DNA from: Pteria penguin
Lineage: Eukaryota; Mollusca; Bivalvia; Pterioida; Pteriidae
Assembly: GCA_035048485.1 (NCBI GenBank)
Contig: CM068593.1
Coordinates: 1,232,001-1,296,000, forward strand
Length of the DNA stretch: 64,000 bases
Direction of reading: 5' to 3'
The notes beneath the pieces were generated by a model that searched no databases, had not been told where the DNA came from, and saw only the letters and a list, made by a program, of their open reading frames with translations. A program made the position numbers and the translations under genes. Below, in pieces: positions 42,985 to 56,029 of this stretch. Within the stretch, counting starts at the first letter, position 1. Every line of letters starts with the position of its first letter.

Positions 42985-43912
42985 GTGTCCTCTAGGTATC
43001 CAGTCCCTCCACCACCAGACACTCACCGCCATTCCCTCCACCACCAATCACTGACCGCCATTATAAAGGTCAACCAGGCTACCTCCTCAAGGTCAGTAGT
43101 ATCCTCTAGGCATTCAGTCCCTCCACCACCAGACCCTGATCGCCATTATAAAGGTCAACCATTCTACCTCCTCAAGGTCGGTAGTATCTTCTAAGTATCC
43201 AGTCCCTCCAGCACCAGACCCTGATCGCCATTATAAAGGTCAGCCAGTCTACCTCTTCAAGGTCGGTAGTGTCATTTAGGTATCCAGTCCCTGAACCCCC
43301 AGAAACTTACCGCCATTATAAAGGTCAGCCAGTCTACCTCCTCAAGGTCGGTAGTGTCATTTAGGTATCCAGTCCCTGAATCCCCAGAAACTTACCGCCA
43401 TTATAAAGGTCAGCCAGTCTACCTCCTCAAGGTCGGTAGTGTCATTTAGGTATCCAATCCCTGCACCTCAAGAAACTAACCGCCATTATAAAGGTCAGCT
43501 GGTTTACCTCCTCAAGGTCGTTACTTTCCTCTAGGTACTCAGTCCCTTCACCACTAGACACTGACCGCCATTATAAAGGTCAGCCAGTCTACCTCCTCAA
43601 GATCTGTAGATTCCTCTAGGTATCCAGTCCCTGCACCACCAGACACTGACCGCCATTATAAAGGTCAGCCAGTCTACCTCATCAAGGTCGATAGTTTCCT
43701 CTAGGTATCCAGTCCCTTCACCACAGACACTGACTGCCATCATAAAGGTCAGCCAGTCTACCTCATCAATGTCGGTTGTGTCATTTAGGTATCCGGTCCC
43801 TGCACCACCAGACACTGACCGCCATTATAAAGGTCAATGGTCTACCTCGTCAAGGTCGATAGTTTCCTCTAAGTATCCAATCCCTTCGCCACTAGACACT
43901 GACCGCCATTGT
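42985..43912. repeat. 84-bp minisatellite (right arm)
   Basis: About 11 units, reverse complement of 28,247-28,920. Marks are CCGCCATTATAAAGGTCAGC and TCAAGGTCGGTAG. It has about three more units than the left arm has before the gap. The unit equals 28 codons, so a Pro-rich repeat frame stays open for several units. Confidence 0.95.
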
Positions 43913-44189
43913 ATGAGGAGGGTAATACTGGTTGGCAATCTTGAGATTTTCGAGCAAAAGTGTGGTTTTCAACTTTTCCGACTTATTAAAAAATAGCCCT
44001 TTTTGTACAATTTTGACATAAAAAGCGGAGGGGAGGTATTGCGCCTTCAGAAAGGGTAAGAAATCACCTTTTCGTTTGCTTTTTATAATAAAAACAACAA
44101 CTACAACAACAACTACAACAACAACAACAATAATAATAATAATAATAGATCTAATAATAATAATAATTTCCGCACTCACTTGATGTGCA
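43913..44189. repeat. (GTT/ATT)n microsatellite and flank (right arm)
   Basis: The triplet tract spans 44,092-44,165. The flank matches 27,900-28,246 inverted. No gene. Confidence 0.8.
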
Positions 44190-44600
44190 TAATCGGCTTA
44201 CGGGCCAACGTTCCCACTCATCTCAAAAACAATACAATCAAAGAACACACAATTAAAATTTATTAATAATACTTCATATAGAGAACAAGGATTGACAGAG
44301 TACGGAGGTTGTGAGATCATCAATATGTCCTATAGAAGAGAATATGTCTGTGTGAACCCCCTCCTATAGAACAGAATGTGTCAGTGTAAACCCCCCATAT
44401 AGAAGAGAATGTGTCTGTGCGAATCCCCCCTCCTCTAGAGGAGAATGTGTCAGTGTGAATATCAAAACTTTCAAGCGAAATCAACATAGGTCATCCTGCC
44501 CATCTGAAAGTGAGCTAAGATCCCTGATATGTTAGAGCCTCAACTTAAAGTCAAATGATTTAGATTCTGGATCTTCTTATATTTTTGAAAAGATAAAAAT
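44190..44600 (-). mobile_element. Retroelement tail with reversed minisatellite block (right arm)
   Basis: Inverted counterpart of 27,540-27,910, with minisatellite units at 44,325-44,455. Confidence 0.6.
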
Positions 44601-44839
44601 AAAAAAGGCGCGTCATAGAGTTTCCATGGCCCTTGTCACTCAGAATGCATAGCTCACGTCTTTGTGATGATCACAGGGTCTGCTACATTGTGAATTGAAC
44701 AACATATTTTATATCTTTTATAGTACGAAAAGATTCAAAGTCAGCTACATAAAAATCTTCAACATTCGTCGTTATATGTTACGTATTACACTTATAAATC
44801 TGCATGAAAATGACCTACACAGAAGCGCAGATCCAGAAA

Positions 44840-47800
44840 CTTCTACAGGAGGGGTTCACACAGACTCTTTCTCTTCTATAGGAGGGGGTTCACACAGACA
44901 CATTCTCTTCTATAGGAAGGGGTTCACACAGGCACTTTCTCTTCTATACGATGGAGTGCACACAGACATTCTCTTCTATAGGAGGGGGTTCACAAAGACA
45001 CATTCTCTTCTATCTGAGGGGGTTCACACAAACACTTTCTCTGCTATAGGAGGGGGTTCACACAGACACATTCTCTTCTATAGGAGGGGGTTCACACAAA
45101 CACTTTCTCTGCTATAGGAGGGGGTTCACACAGACACATTCTCTTCCATAGGAGGGGGTTCACACAGACACTTTCTCTTCTAGAGAAGGGGGTTTACACA
45201 GACACATTCTCTGCTATAGGAGGGATTCACACAGACACATTCTCTCCTATAGGAGGGGGCTCACACAGACACATTCTCTTCTATAGGAGGGGGTTCACAC
45301 AGACATATCCTCTTCTATAGGAGGGGGTTCGCACAGACATATCCTCTTCTATAGGAGGGGGTTCACACAGACACATCCTCTTCTATAGGAGGGGGTTCAC
45401 ACAGACACTTTTTCTGTTATATAAGGGGGTTCACACAGACACTTTCTCTTCTATAGAAGGCGGTTCACACAGACTCTTTCTCTTCTATAGGAGGGGTTCA
45501 CATAGACACTTTCTCTGCTATAGGAGGTGGTTCACATAGACACATTCTCTTCTATAGGAGGGGGTTCACACAGACATATTCTTTTCTATAGGAGGGGGTT
45601 CGCACAGACACATTCTCTTCTATAAGAAGGGGTTCGCACAGACATATTCTCTTCTATAGGAGGGGGTTCACACAAACACTTTCTCTGCTATAGGAGGGGG
45701 TTCACACAGACACATTCTCTTCTATAGGAGGGGGTTCACACAGACACTTTCTCTGCTATAGGAGGGGGTTCACACAGACACATTCTCTTCTATAGGAGGG
45801 GGTTCACACAGACTATTTCTCTTTTAGAGGAGGGGGTTCACACAAATACTTTCTCTGCTATAGGAAAGGGTTCACACAGACACTTTCTCTTCTATAGAAT
45901 GGGTTCACACAGACTGTTTCTCTTCTAGAGGAGGGGGTTCACACAAACTCTTTCTCTTCTATAGGAGGGGGTTCACACAGACACTTTCTCTTCTGTAGGA
46001 GGCGGTTTACACAGCCACATTCTCTCCTATAGGAGGGGGTTCACACAAACACTTTCTCCGCTATAGAAGGGGGTTCACACAGACACTTTCTCTTCTATAG
46101 GAGGGGGTTCACACAGACACTTTCTCTTCTAGAGAAGGGGGTTTACACAGACACATTCTCTTCTATAGGAGGGGGTTCACACAGACACTTTCTCTTCTAT
46201 AGGAGGGGGGTTCACACAGACACATTCTCTGCTATAGGAGGGGTTCACACAGACACATTCTCTTCTATCTGAGGGGGTTCACACAGACACATTCTCTTCT
46301 ATAGGAGGGGGTTCACACAGACACATCCTCTTCTATAGGAGGGGGGGGGGGGGTTCACACAGACACATTCTCATCTAGAGGAGGGTGTTTACACAGACAC
46401 AATCTTTTCTATAGGAGGGGGTTCACACAGACACATCCTCTTCTATAGGAGGGGGTTCACACAGACACTTTCTCTGCTATATAAGGGGGTTCACACAGAC
46501 ATATTCTCTTCTATAGGAGGGGGTTCACACAAACACTTTCTCTGCTATAGGAGGGGGTTCACACAGACACATTCTCTTCTATAGGAGGGGGTTCACACAG
46601 AGACTTTCTCTGCTATAGGAGGGGGTTCACACCGACACTTTCTCTGCTATAGGAGGGGGTTCACACAGACGATTTCTCTTTTAGAGGAGGGAGTTCACAC
46701 AAACACTTTTCTCTGCTATAGGAGAGGGTTCACACAGACACTTTCTCTTCTATAGGAGGGGTTCACACAGACTCTTTCTCTTCTATAGGAGGGGGTTCAC
46801 ACAAACCCTTGTCTCTTCTATAGGAGGGGGTTCACACAGACACTTTCTCTTCTATAGGAGGGGGTTCACACAGACACTTTCTGTTCTATAGGAGAGTGTT
46901 CACACAGACACTTTCTCATCTGTAGGAGGGGGCTCACTCGGACACATTCTCTTTTATAGGAGAGGATTCACACAGCCACATTATCTCCTGCTATAGGAGG
47001 GGGTTCACACAAACACTTTCTCTGCTATAGGAGAGGGTTCACACAGACACTTTCTCTTCTATAGGAGGGGGTTCACACAGACTCTTTCTCTTCTATAGGA
47101 GGGGGTTCACGCAAACACATTCTCTTCTATAGGAGGGGGTTCACACAGACACTTTCTCTTCTATAGGAGGGGGTTCACACAGACACTTTCTGTTCTATAG
47201 GAGAGTGTTCACACAGACACTTTCTCATCTGTAGGAGGGGGCTCACTCGGACACATTCTCTTTTATAGGAGAGGATTCACACAGCCACATTATCTCCTGC
47301 TATAGGAGGGGGTTCACACAGATATATTTTCGTCTATAGAAGGGGATTCACACAGACGCTTTCTTTTTTATAGGATGGAGTTCACACTGACACATTTTCT
47401 TCTATAGGAGGGGGCTCACACAGACACATTCTCTTCTATAGTAGGGGGTTCGCACAGACACATTCTCTGCTATAGGAGGGGGTTCACACAGACACATTCT
47501 CTTCTATAGGAGGGGGTGTACAAAAAGAATTTCTCTTCTAGAGAAGAGGGTTTACACAGACACATTCTCTTCTATAGGAGGGGGTTCAGACAAACATATT
47601 GTCTTCTATCTTAGGGGGTTCACACAAACACTTTCTCTGCTATAGGAGGGGGTTCACACAGACATATTCCCTTCTATAGGATGGGGTTCACACAAACACT
47701 TTCTCTGCTATAGGAGGGGGTTCACACAGACACATTCTCTTCTATAGGAGGGGGTTCACACAGACACATCCTCTTCTATAGGAGGGGGGGGGGTTCACAC

Positions 47801-49545
47801 AGACACATTCTCCTCTAGAGGAGGGTGTTTACACAGACACATTCTCTTCTGCAGGAGGGGGTTCACACAGACACATCCTCTTCTATAGGTGGGGGTTCAC
47901 ACAGACACTTTCTCTACTATATAAGGGGGTTCACACAGACACTTTCTCTTCTATAGGAGGGGGTTCACACAGACCCTTTCTCTTCTATAGGAGGGGTTCA
48001 AATAGACACTTTCTCTGCTATAGGAGGGGGTTCACACAGACACATTCTCTTCTATAGGAGGGGGTTCACACAGACACATTCTCTTCTATAGGAGGGGGTT
48101 CACACAGACATATTCTTTTCTATAGGAGGGGGTTCACACAGACATATTCTCTTCTATAGGAGGGGGTTCACACAGACACTTTCTCTGCTATAGGAGGGGG
48201 TTCACACAGACACATTCTCTTCTATAGGAGGGGGTTCACACAGACACATTCTCTTCTATAGGAGGGGGTTCACACAGACACATTCTCTTCTATAGGAGGG
48301 GGTTCACACAGACACATTCTCTTCTATAGGAGGGGGTTCACACAGACACTTTCTCTGCTATAGGAGGGGGTTCACACAGACTATTTCTCTTTTAGAGGAG
48401 GGGGTTCACACAAACACTTTCTCTGCTATAGGAGAGAGTTCACACAGACACTTTCTCTTCTATAGGAGGGGTTCACACAGACTCTTTCTCTGCTATAGGA
48501 GAAGGTTCACACAGACTCTTTCTCTGCTATAGGAGGTGGTTCACACAAACTCTTTCTCTTCTATAGGAGGGGGTTCACACAGACACTTTCTCTCCTATAG
48601 AAGAGGGTTCACACAGACTCTTTCTCTTCTATAGGAGGGGGTTCACACAGACACTTTCTGTTCTATAGGAGGGTGTTCACACAGACACTTTTTCTTCTGT
48701 AGGAGGGGGCTCACTCAGACACATTCTCTTTTATAGGAGGGGATTCACACAGACACATTTTCTTCTGTAGGAGGCGGTTTACACAGCCACATTCTCTCCT
48801 ATAGGAGGGGGTTCGCATAGGACACATTCTCTTCTATCGGAGGGGGTTCACACAGCTATATTTTCGTCTATAGAAGGGGATTCACACAGACGCTTTCTTT
48901 TTTATAGGATGGAGTTTACACTGACACATTCTCTTCTATAGAGGGGGTTCACACAGATATATTTTCGCCTGTAGAAGGGGATTCACACAGACACATTCTC
49001 TTCTATTTGAGGGGTTCACATTGACACATTCTCTTTTTATATGAGGGGGGTTCACACAGACACATTCTCTTCTATTGGAAGTGGCTCACACAGACACATT
49101 CTCTTCCATATGAGGGGTTTACACAGACACATTCTCTTCTATCTGAGGAGGTTCACCCAGATATATTTTCGCCTGTAGAAGGGGATTCACACAGACACTT
49201 TCTCTTCTATAGGAGGGGGTTCACACAGACACATTCTCTTCTATAGGAGGGGGTTCACACAGACAAATTCTCTTCTATAGGAGGGGGTTCACACAGACAC
49301 ATTCTCTTCAATATGAGGGGTTTACACTGACACATTCTCTTCTATAGAGGGGGTTCACAACGACAAATTCTCTTCTGTAGGAGGGGGTTCACACAGACAC
49401 TTTCTCTTCTATAGGAGGGGGTTCACACAGACACATTCTCTTCTATAGGAGGGGGTTCACACAGACATATTCCCTTCTATTTGAGAGGGTTCACACAGGC
49501 ACATTCTCTTCTATATGAGGAGGTCAAACTGATACATTCCCTTAG
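44840..49545. repeat. 34-bp minisatellite, about 4.7 kb (right arm)
   Basis: Reverse complement family of 22,575-27,285 (units containing TTCTATAGGAGGGGGTTCAC). It has almost the same total length but is not unit-for-unit identical. For example, poly-G expansions at 46,340-46,352 and 47,782-47,791 differ from the left-arm poly-C counterparts. Confidence 0.97.
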
Positions 49546-49829
49546 AGAGTGTGGAAGTGTGGTATATTTTAGTACAAGCAGTATGAAAAGAAATCGTTGT
49601 GGTCATATGTTTTATTTAATTAAAAGTTGATTTATTTTCCCCGAAGTTTCCTGGTTATTTTATCAAATAGTTCTCTTCGCTGACTTAAAATCTACCCTGT
49701 CTGTTCTGAAAAAAGCCAGAAAAATAGTGGACAGTCAGGTTAATTTTCTAAAAGCAGTAGGAATTGTTTACATATTAAGAAAAACGTATTAATATTTTGG
49801 CATAGAATTTTAATAGTTACAAAGTTATA

Positions 49830-50470
49830 TGAACATTAGCCAACAGTGCTCTGTCCGTCTGAATGGGTGCTAAAGACCCTGACCTTCAAGATTACCCAAT
49901 AACAGTCAGAGGGGACGACGTTCGGGACCTTCTCTTCTCGACAAATGTTTGGAAATTAGAGTCCCCACGTTCTTGCATCGTCAGAGTGCAACACGTAACG
50001 AAAAGTCTACATAGGGAGGCACAGGGAAACGATTCACAATTGTCTTCGGTCATCAGAATGCAACACGTAATGAACAGTCGGAGATAATTTGTTGACATTC
50101 TACGATGTTGATATCTAAAACTGATTGAAAATTTATTCTTGGAGTTTGTAAAAAAGTTCCCCGTGGAGGGTTTGACTGACGTAATATTATACCATTTTTT
50201 TCTGATGTTATGTGGCAGTGGCCCTTTCTACACAATGTTTATTCACATTTATGTATATATTCAGTGCTAGTTATAGTTTTTGTTTCATCGGTATGTAAGG
50301 GCTTTCACGGCGGGTGTGGCTAGGCAAATAGGAGATGCTCACTTTTCCCAGCACCTCGTTTTACCTCTGAATTTCAGCGGTCTGTGAATGTCCACTGTGA
50401 TACATTGTTGTTAGTGCCACAATCATGTGACACCAGTTAGTTTCGTATTTTACGTTGAGAATAAACAATT
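49830..50470 (-). mobile_element. Internally deleted retroelement copy (right arm)
   Basis: Inverted counterpart of 21,640-22,290. CAATAACAGTCAGAGGGGAC is at 49,899. The stretch 49,546-49,829 matches 22,290-22,575 and has no gene. Confidence 0.5.
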
Positions 50471-50889
50471 ACAAAGACGATCTGATATTGTGCTCACATT
50501 GCTCGTATATCTGCCTTGTTTACATTCCTATTTAATATCAAATAAATTAAATTCAAACTGATTTGAAGCAATCAAATCTAAAATCAATACTAATGCGGTT
50601 TCAATGGTAATTCAATATATCATGAGATCTAATATAGTTTATTGCTAAAAGCTTCTTAATTTTATCCGAATGATGTTCTGAAATATAACTCGTTCAAATG
50701 ATACCATACAATTAAACGTTGATATACGATGAAAAGGGTGAGAAAGGAATTTTATTAAATTAGGAAGATGATGGAACGTGATCAGAAGCTGATTGCTATT
50801 ATACAAATGTATTCATTTACTACACATTCCATAGAAATATGCTTAATAGTGCTAACAGATATTTATTGTTTTCTGTTTAAGAAATAACA
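50471..50889. other. Unassigned AT-rich spacer (right arm)
   Basis: Matches 21,226-21,639 inverted. No gene. Confidence 0.35.
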
Positions 50890-51480
50890 GAAATGTCGGG
50901 TGATATGTCATATCCTGTTAAGCCGACATTTTATAGAAATGTCACATGACATGTCACATATTGTGTTAATGCGACATTTTAAAGAAATGTCAGGTGACAT
51001 GTCACACATTCTGTTAATACGACACTTTAAAGAAAAGTCAGGTGACATGTTATATATTGTGTTAATGCGATATTTTAAAGAAATGTCAGGTAATATGTCA
51101 CATATTCTGTTAATACGACATTTGATAGAAATGTAAAATGACATGTCACATATTGTGCTAATATTAAAGAAATGTCAGGTGATATGTCACATATTCTGTT
51201 AATACGACATTTTAAAGATATGTAAAATGATGTCACATTTTAAAGAAATGTCAGGTGACATGTCACACATTGTGTTAATTCGATATTTATAGAAATGTCA
51301 CATGACAGGTCACATACTGTGTAAATCAGACATTTTATAGACATGTAACATGACATGTCATACTGTGTTAATCCAAAATTTTAAAGAAAAGTCAGGTGAC
51401 ATGTCACATATTGTGTTAATGCGATATTTTATAGAACTGTCATTTGACATGTCACAAATTGCATTATTGTATAGGTCCGA
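50890..51480. repeat. 48-bp minisatellite (right arm)
   Basis: Inverted counterpart of 20,640-21,225, with TGACATGTCA palindromes and unit-level differences. Confidence 0.9.
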
Positions 51481-52055
51481 CATTTCAAAACGCCTTGTTG
51501 TTGTCGGTTTTGGACCCGATAAATGGTCATAATCAGTAATCATCTGTTCCTCTCTGGTCTATTAGTTATTATTAGACTTAGCTGTTCTAGTAAGTATTGT
51601 GAAGCGGCAAAGATCATTATGAGCATGGAATCAGTTCTTTATAGTATGATAAAAAATGAATAATCAACTGAATGGTATTTCACATAGACCAGTTACGTCG
51701 TGTTCACTCGATGCATGAAATTTCAACATGTAGAGTTGTTATCCTCATGAGCAATTTCTTGTAGAATGCCGAACACAGACCAGTGCGTCATTACAATGTT
51801 TCTCATGTCTTAAAGTGGTGCAATGATGGATCAGACGGAATCAGTTGTTCAAGAATCATGGAAACTAAAGGAATGCAAAACCAGAAAAAAGAAAAAAAAA
51901 AAAAGTCAAATATCGAATATAGGAACAAAAGTGAACCCCAAAAGGTAGTGAAATTAGTTATCCGGTGAGTGTTTAGAATCTCCTACTAGCTAGCAACACC
52001 AGTCACTTCAGTGTAGTAGAAATGTTCGATTCAAAGTCCAGTGCTGGTCAGTTTT
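51481..52055. other. Unassigned region (right arm)
   Basis: Counterpart of 20,057-20,639. No gene. Confidence 0.35.
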
Positions 52056-52350
52056 AATAAATATAGAATATATATACCTTTCAATTTTGTGCACTATATG
52101 CGCATTTCGACAAGTTATGTCTCTTCAGTGATGCTCCTGGCCGAATGATCAAAATATATAAATATTTGAAGAGCACTGTTAAAGCCAAAATGATCGAAAA
52201 GTGAACCAAAGAATCTAACTTAGGACAGAGCTATGCAAGAGGGAGATAATCCTTAGTTTTAGAGTGATTTACTTAATTTGATGACTGAAAATTTGAAGCA
52301 TATATTTCATGTCATTACAAAAGCACTGAAAACTAGACTTATGATGCCCT
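52056..52350 (-). repeat. 300-bp direct repeat unit B with hammerhead-like core (right arm)
   Basis: Inverted counterpart of 19,761-20,056. The core is on the minus strand around 52,091-52,130 (plus strand reads TTTCGACAAGTTATGTCTCT then TCAG). Confidence 0.5.
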
Positions 52351-53310
52351 CCACGTCATTTTTGTAAATGTGGGTTAAGATTAACGGAGCATTATTAAAT
52401 AATTCTTTAAATTTTGTTATCATTTATGAGAGAGAAGTACAGATTATGTGCATTTTTACGAATAAAAACTGTAAAACGGAGGTATGCCGCAACTATCCCC
52501 TTCCCACTTTTACACAGGTATCTAAATCTGAAATAATGTTAAAAGAATGCATGACACTATCAGAAGTTCAGTAACAAATCTTTGTACTTGTAGCTTCGCG
52601 ACGTGTAGCTTAGCCTTAATTTCAATATCTTCGTAGTTAGAACTTGCTATGTTATGGCGTATAAATTATGAAATAAGATAATTCATTTACTTTGACTTTG
52701 ATTTCAGCGAACATCAATAGATATTAATGCACGATCCTTCGGGAAATGAACCAGTTTTAGTTTAGCTTTCTATTGTGACTTCCTGCAGATTTGAGTGTAA
52801 TATCAGATTAGTAGGTCAGGGTGCAAAGTAAATTCTGATACAAGATATGATATTTTCCTTAATATAGTTATATTGTTAAGGTAATTATCATTGGTATCAG
52901 CCAGTCAGATGCAAGTAAATCTTGTGGTCACTCTGAAATGATAAATGCAGTCATTCTCTAGTCACCCTTAAAATGATGTTATAAATGTAATGATTGTAAT
53001 ATGAATCTGAAAATTCAATAAATCATACAATATTGTATATCTTTTAAAAAAATTACCTGAAATTTAAGAAATCATATTTGATATCGCTATCAACATACTA
53101 GTATTGCAATAAGTTATTGCTAATATTTTTTTCATGTTTTATTGGATAGGTATTTTTGTATATGTCGTACGTAAAATCTCTATTTGAAATTAATGAAATA
53201 TGATACACAATGAACGGAATAAAAGAAATATTTGGGGTCTTATGAAACAATAATAAAATGATTTCGGTTTCAAATGTACTTATTAACATCACCATTTACA
53301 TCATATACAT
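52351..53310. other. Non-coding interior between direct repeats (right arm)
   Basis: Counterpart of 18,801-19,760. No gene. Confidence 0.4.
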
Positions 53311-53620
53311 TATATAATAAATATAGAACATATATACTTTTTAATTTAGTGCACCATATGCGCATTTCGACAACTTATGTGATGCTTCTGTGATGCTCGT
53401 GGCCAAATGATTGGAATTCCCAAAATATATAAATATTTGAAGAGCAGTGTTGAAAACAAAATGACCTAAAAGAGAACCAAAGAATCTATTTAAGGACAGC
53501 TATGCATGAAGGAGATATCCTTAGCTTTAGAATGATTTACTTAATTTGATGACTGAAAAAATTTGAATTATATATTTAATGTCAGTACAAAAGCACTGAA
53601 AACTAGACTTATGATGCCCA
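53311..53620 (-). repeat. 300-bp direct repeat unit A (right arm)
   Basis: Inverted counterpart of 18,495-18,800. Confidence 0.65.
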
Positions 53621-53664
53621 CGGGAACTATCAGTCCACCAGCAGGGATACCGGCCTAGTGGTTA

Positions 53665-53770
53665 TAGTAAATATACAACATATATACTTTTTAATTTAGT
53701 GCACCATATGCGCATTTCGACAACTTATGTCTCTTATGTGATGCTCGTGGCCAAATCATTGGAATTATAA
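53665..53770 (-). repeat. Dispersed 120-bp module, copy 2 (right arm)
   Basis: Inverted counterpart of 18,345-18,450. Confidence 0.7.
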
Positions 53771-54360
53771 AAATATAACTCTTTCTTTAAAACGCCTTCT
53801 CGCCACCGAAGGTCCTTTTGTAGCTTTCCAATCATACATTCGTCGTTTCGGGAATAGTTTGGGAAAAACTATATGTATTTTGAATGTAAACTTCAAGTAA
53901 CTAGTGTTTAATATTCACACTACGAGGAACCTTTGATGACCTCATATAATCATATAAATATCTACATCTGAAGCACAAAATTTGGCCATGGTGTTAAAAA
54001 ATATATCTGAGATATTAACCTACTAGAAAGCTAAATTCCGAGACTGCTTCTTAAAACATGTTGAAACAAAATAAAAATAATGAATTTGTTTGTATTTTCT
54101 CAGAAACAAACGTCCTTCATGATACGTGATTTAAGTTTCTCAATTATTTATTCCCGAAAGACAAAACCCTCGGAAAAACGATAATAATTTCAGATATCCG
54201 CCTGAGAAATCGACATCCTTTAGCTTAATATTTCGGCATGGGATGAACACAACTTTGAGACTTTAATTTCTCAAAAATCTAAAATCTAGGACCGCTGATT
54301 AAGAAATATGTCGATAGGATGATCAACAATAAGAATCTAGTCGTTTGACGGTTTTTCTTT
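53771..54360. other. Unassigned AT-rich region (right arm)
   Basis: Counterpart of 17,751-18,344. No gene. Confidence 0.35.
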
Positions 54361-54540
54361 TGATTATGCTGCTTTTGTGGTGAGTAAACCGATTAACCAC
54401 ACCAAAAGAATGACGTTTGTTACACTTGGGTACCTCTTCGTACTTTACTTATTTCAATTGACCGTCCTAAGTCAGTATCGTAACCGCAGCAGAATCGAAT
54501 ATTTATGTAATGTGGTTTATCCGTGTATATTTTACTATTA
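54361..54540 (+). mobile_element. Inverted element tail end (right arm)
   Basis: Counterpart of 17,560-17,750. A short deletion relative to the left arm removes part of the CCCGTAAACC block. Confidence 0.55.
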
Positions 54541-55069
54541 TCATGTTTTGTATGCATGTCATTGGTGATTTGTGTTATACAGCTTGGTCAGATGTCTTAT
54601 GTTTTCTCTCTGATAAGCTAGCTTTTAATGATTGCTGTTTAAAGAAGCTAAGACCACAGCTCATTGTGGACACAGAGTCAGGAATAGAAATGAAAGACGT
54701 TCATTTTTTTCAGACAACTGCTCTAGTGCCATTCCGGATATTTTTATGAAATTATCATCATCGAATTTGCAGAATTTAACTGGACTTTGACTCTCATTCC
54801 CTGGTACTTCTTCCAATTTATACTAAGTCTTATCAACTATTGGTATTCCCGCGACCGGTTGTTTCAAGTGTTATTATTTGACCCTTAGTTAACTGACGTG
54901 GTTCTATGGCAGTTTTCTTTTAGTACTGTGCATACTTTATATACTGTACACCATGACCTGTAATATCTTAAATATAAAGAATAAATCACCCAAACGTTTA
55001 CTAAATCCTCTTAGATTACCCTCTGTGTCTACAATTTATTTTCTACTCACTTCTTGTAAAAGTTGTTCA
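54541..55069. other. Unassigned sequence (right arm)
   Basis: Counterpart of 17,021-17,559. No gene. Confidence 0.3.
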
Positions 55070-55500
55070 GTAGTTGTTCAGACAGGATCTTGTCCTTATA
55101 CAATGGGGTTTCAACATACGTAGAAATAGAGTTCGATTCAGTTTTAAGAAATGAAATATAGTATATTTTTCAAACAGTCATATTATCATTAGCTGCTTTG
55201 TCTGCAGGTTCGAAGATGTAAAAAGTATTATGTATATCAACCATTTTCTTTTTTATAGACTGGACCGTTATATAACATGACTTTTTGAATAAAATGGGAT
55301 TAATTGTAAAAATTATCGATGCGAATATCGATTCATTTTAAGATTTCATGTTTCCAGTCATTCAAGGCCTGCATTTTTACACATTATTTAAAAAAAATCG
55401 TTTAAAATAAGTGTTTAATGCTTCTTTAACAATATCCCGGCGTTTGGTAAAATCCATTCTGGAAGGTAATCTATACTTTGCGCTTTATTAAAGTAAATTA
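55070..55500 (-). pseudogene. Decayed reverse-transcriptase fragment (right arm)
   Basis: Inverted counterpart of 16,601-17,020 with the same TGA and other breaks. Confidence 0.7.
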
Positions 55501-55609
55501 CTAATTCTCATATTACTTCAAAGAAAAAAGAGGAGTTACCGGCTCAGTTATGTGGCAGAAGTCACCATGGAGCTATACAATACATGAATATAAATAATAT
55601 AATAGAACA

Positions 55610-56029
55610 TTTAACACATTACAAAAATATTTGATTGTAGTGCAATTACGATACCGACTTAGGACGGTCATTTAATTTGACAAAAGCCAAACAAATGGTG
55701 TGGTTAACCGGTTTACGGGCCCACCTTCCCACTCACCGTAACAGCAGAACAATCAAAAGACGTACATTTAAAAATTTATAAATAATCCTCCATGTAAAGA
55801 ACAAGGGTCAACAGGTATCGCCTATTGAGAGGTCATAAAAATATAAACACGTAAGATATTGTAAAACACATAATGGTATAAAAATAAAATGCGACATCAA
55901 CATGATAAACCGTGCTCTGCCAGTCTGAAAGCGAGCTAAGACCCTAGATCTGTAGGAGTCCCGACTAACAGTCAGAGGGGACGAGGTTCAGGACCATGTC
56001 TCCTCTGAAAGAGGTTTGGACAAGGCCCG
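55610..56029 (-). mobile_element. Retroelement 3-prime tail (right arm)
   Basis: Inverted counterpart of 16,059-16,480. Its tail end reads, on the plus strand, CGATACCGACTTAGGACGGT. Confidence 0.6.
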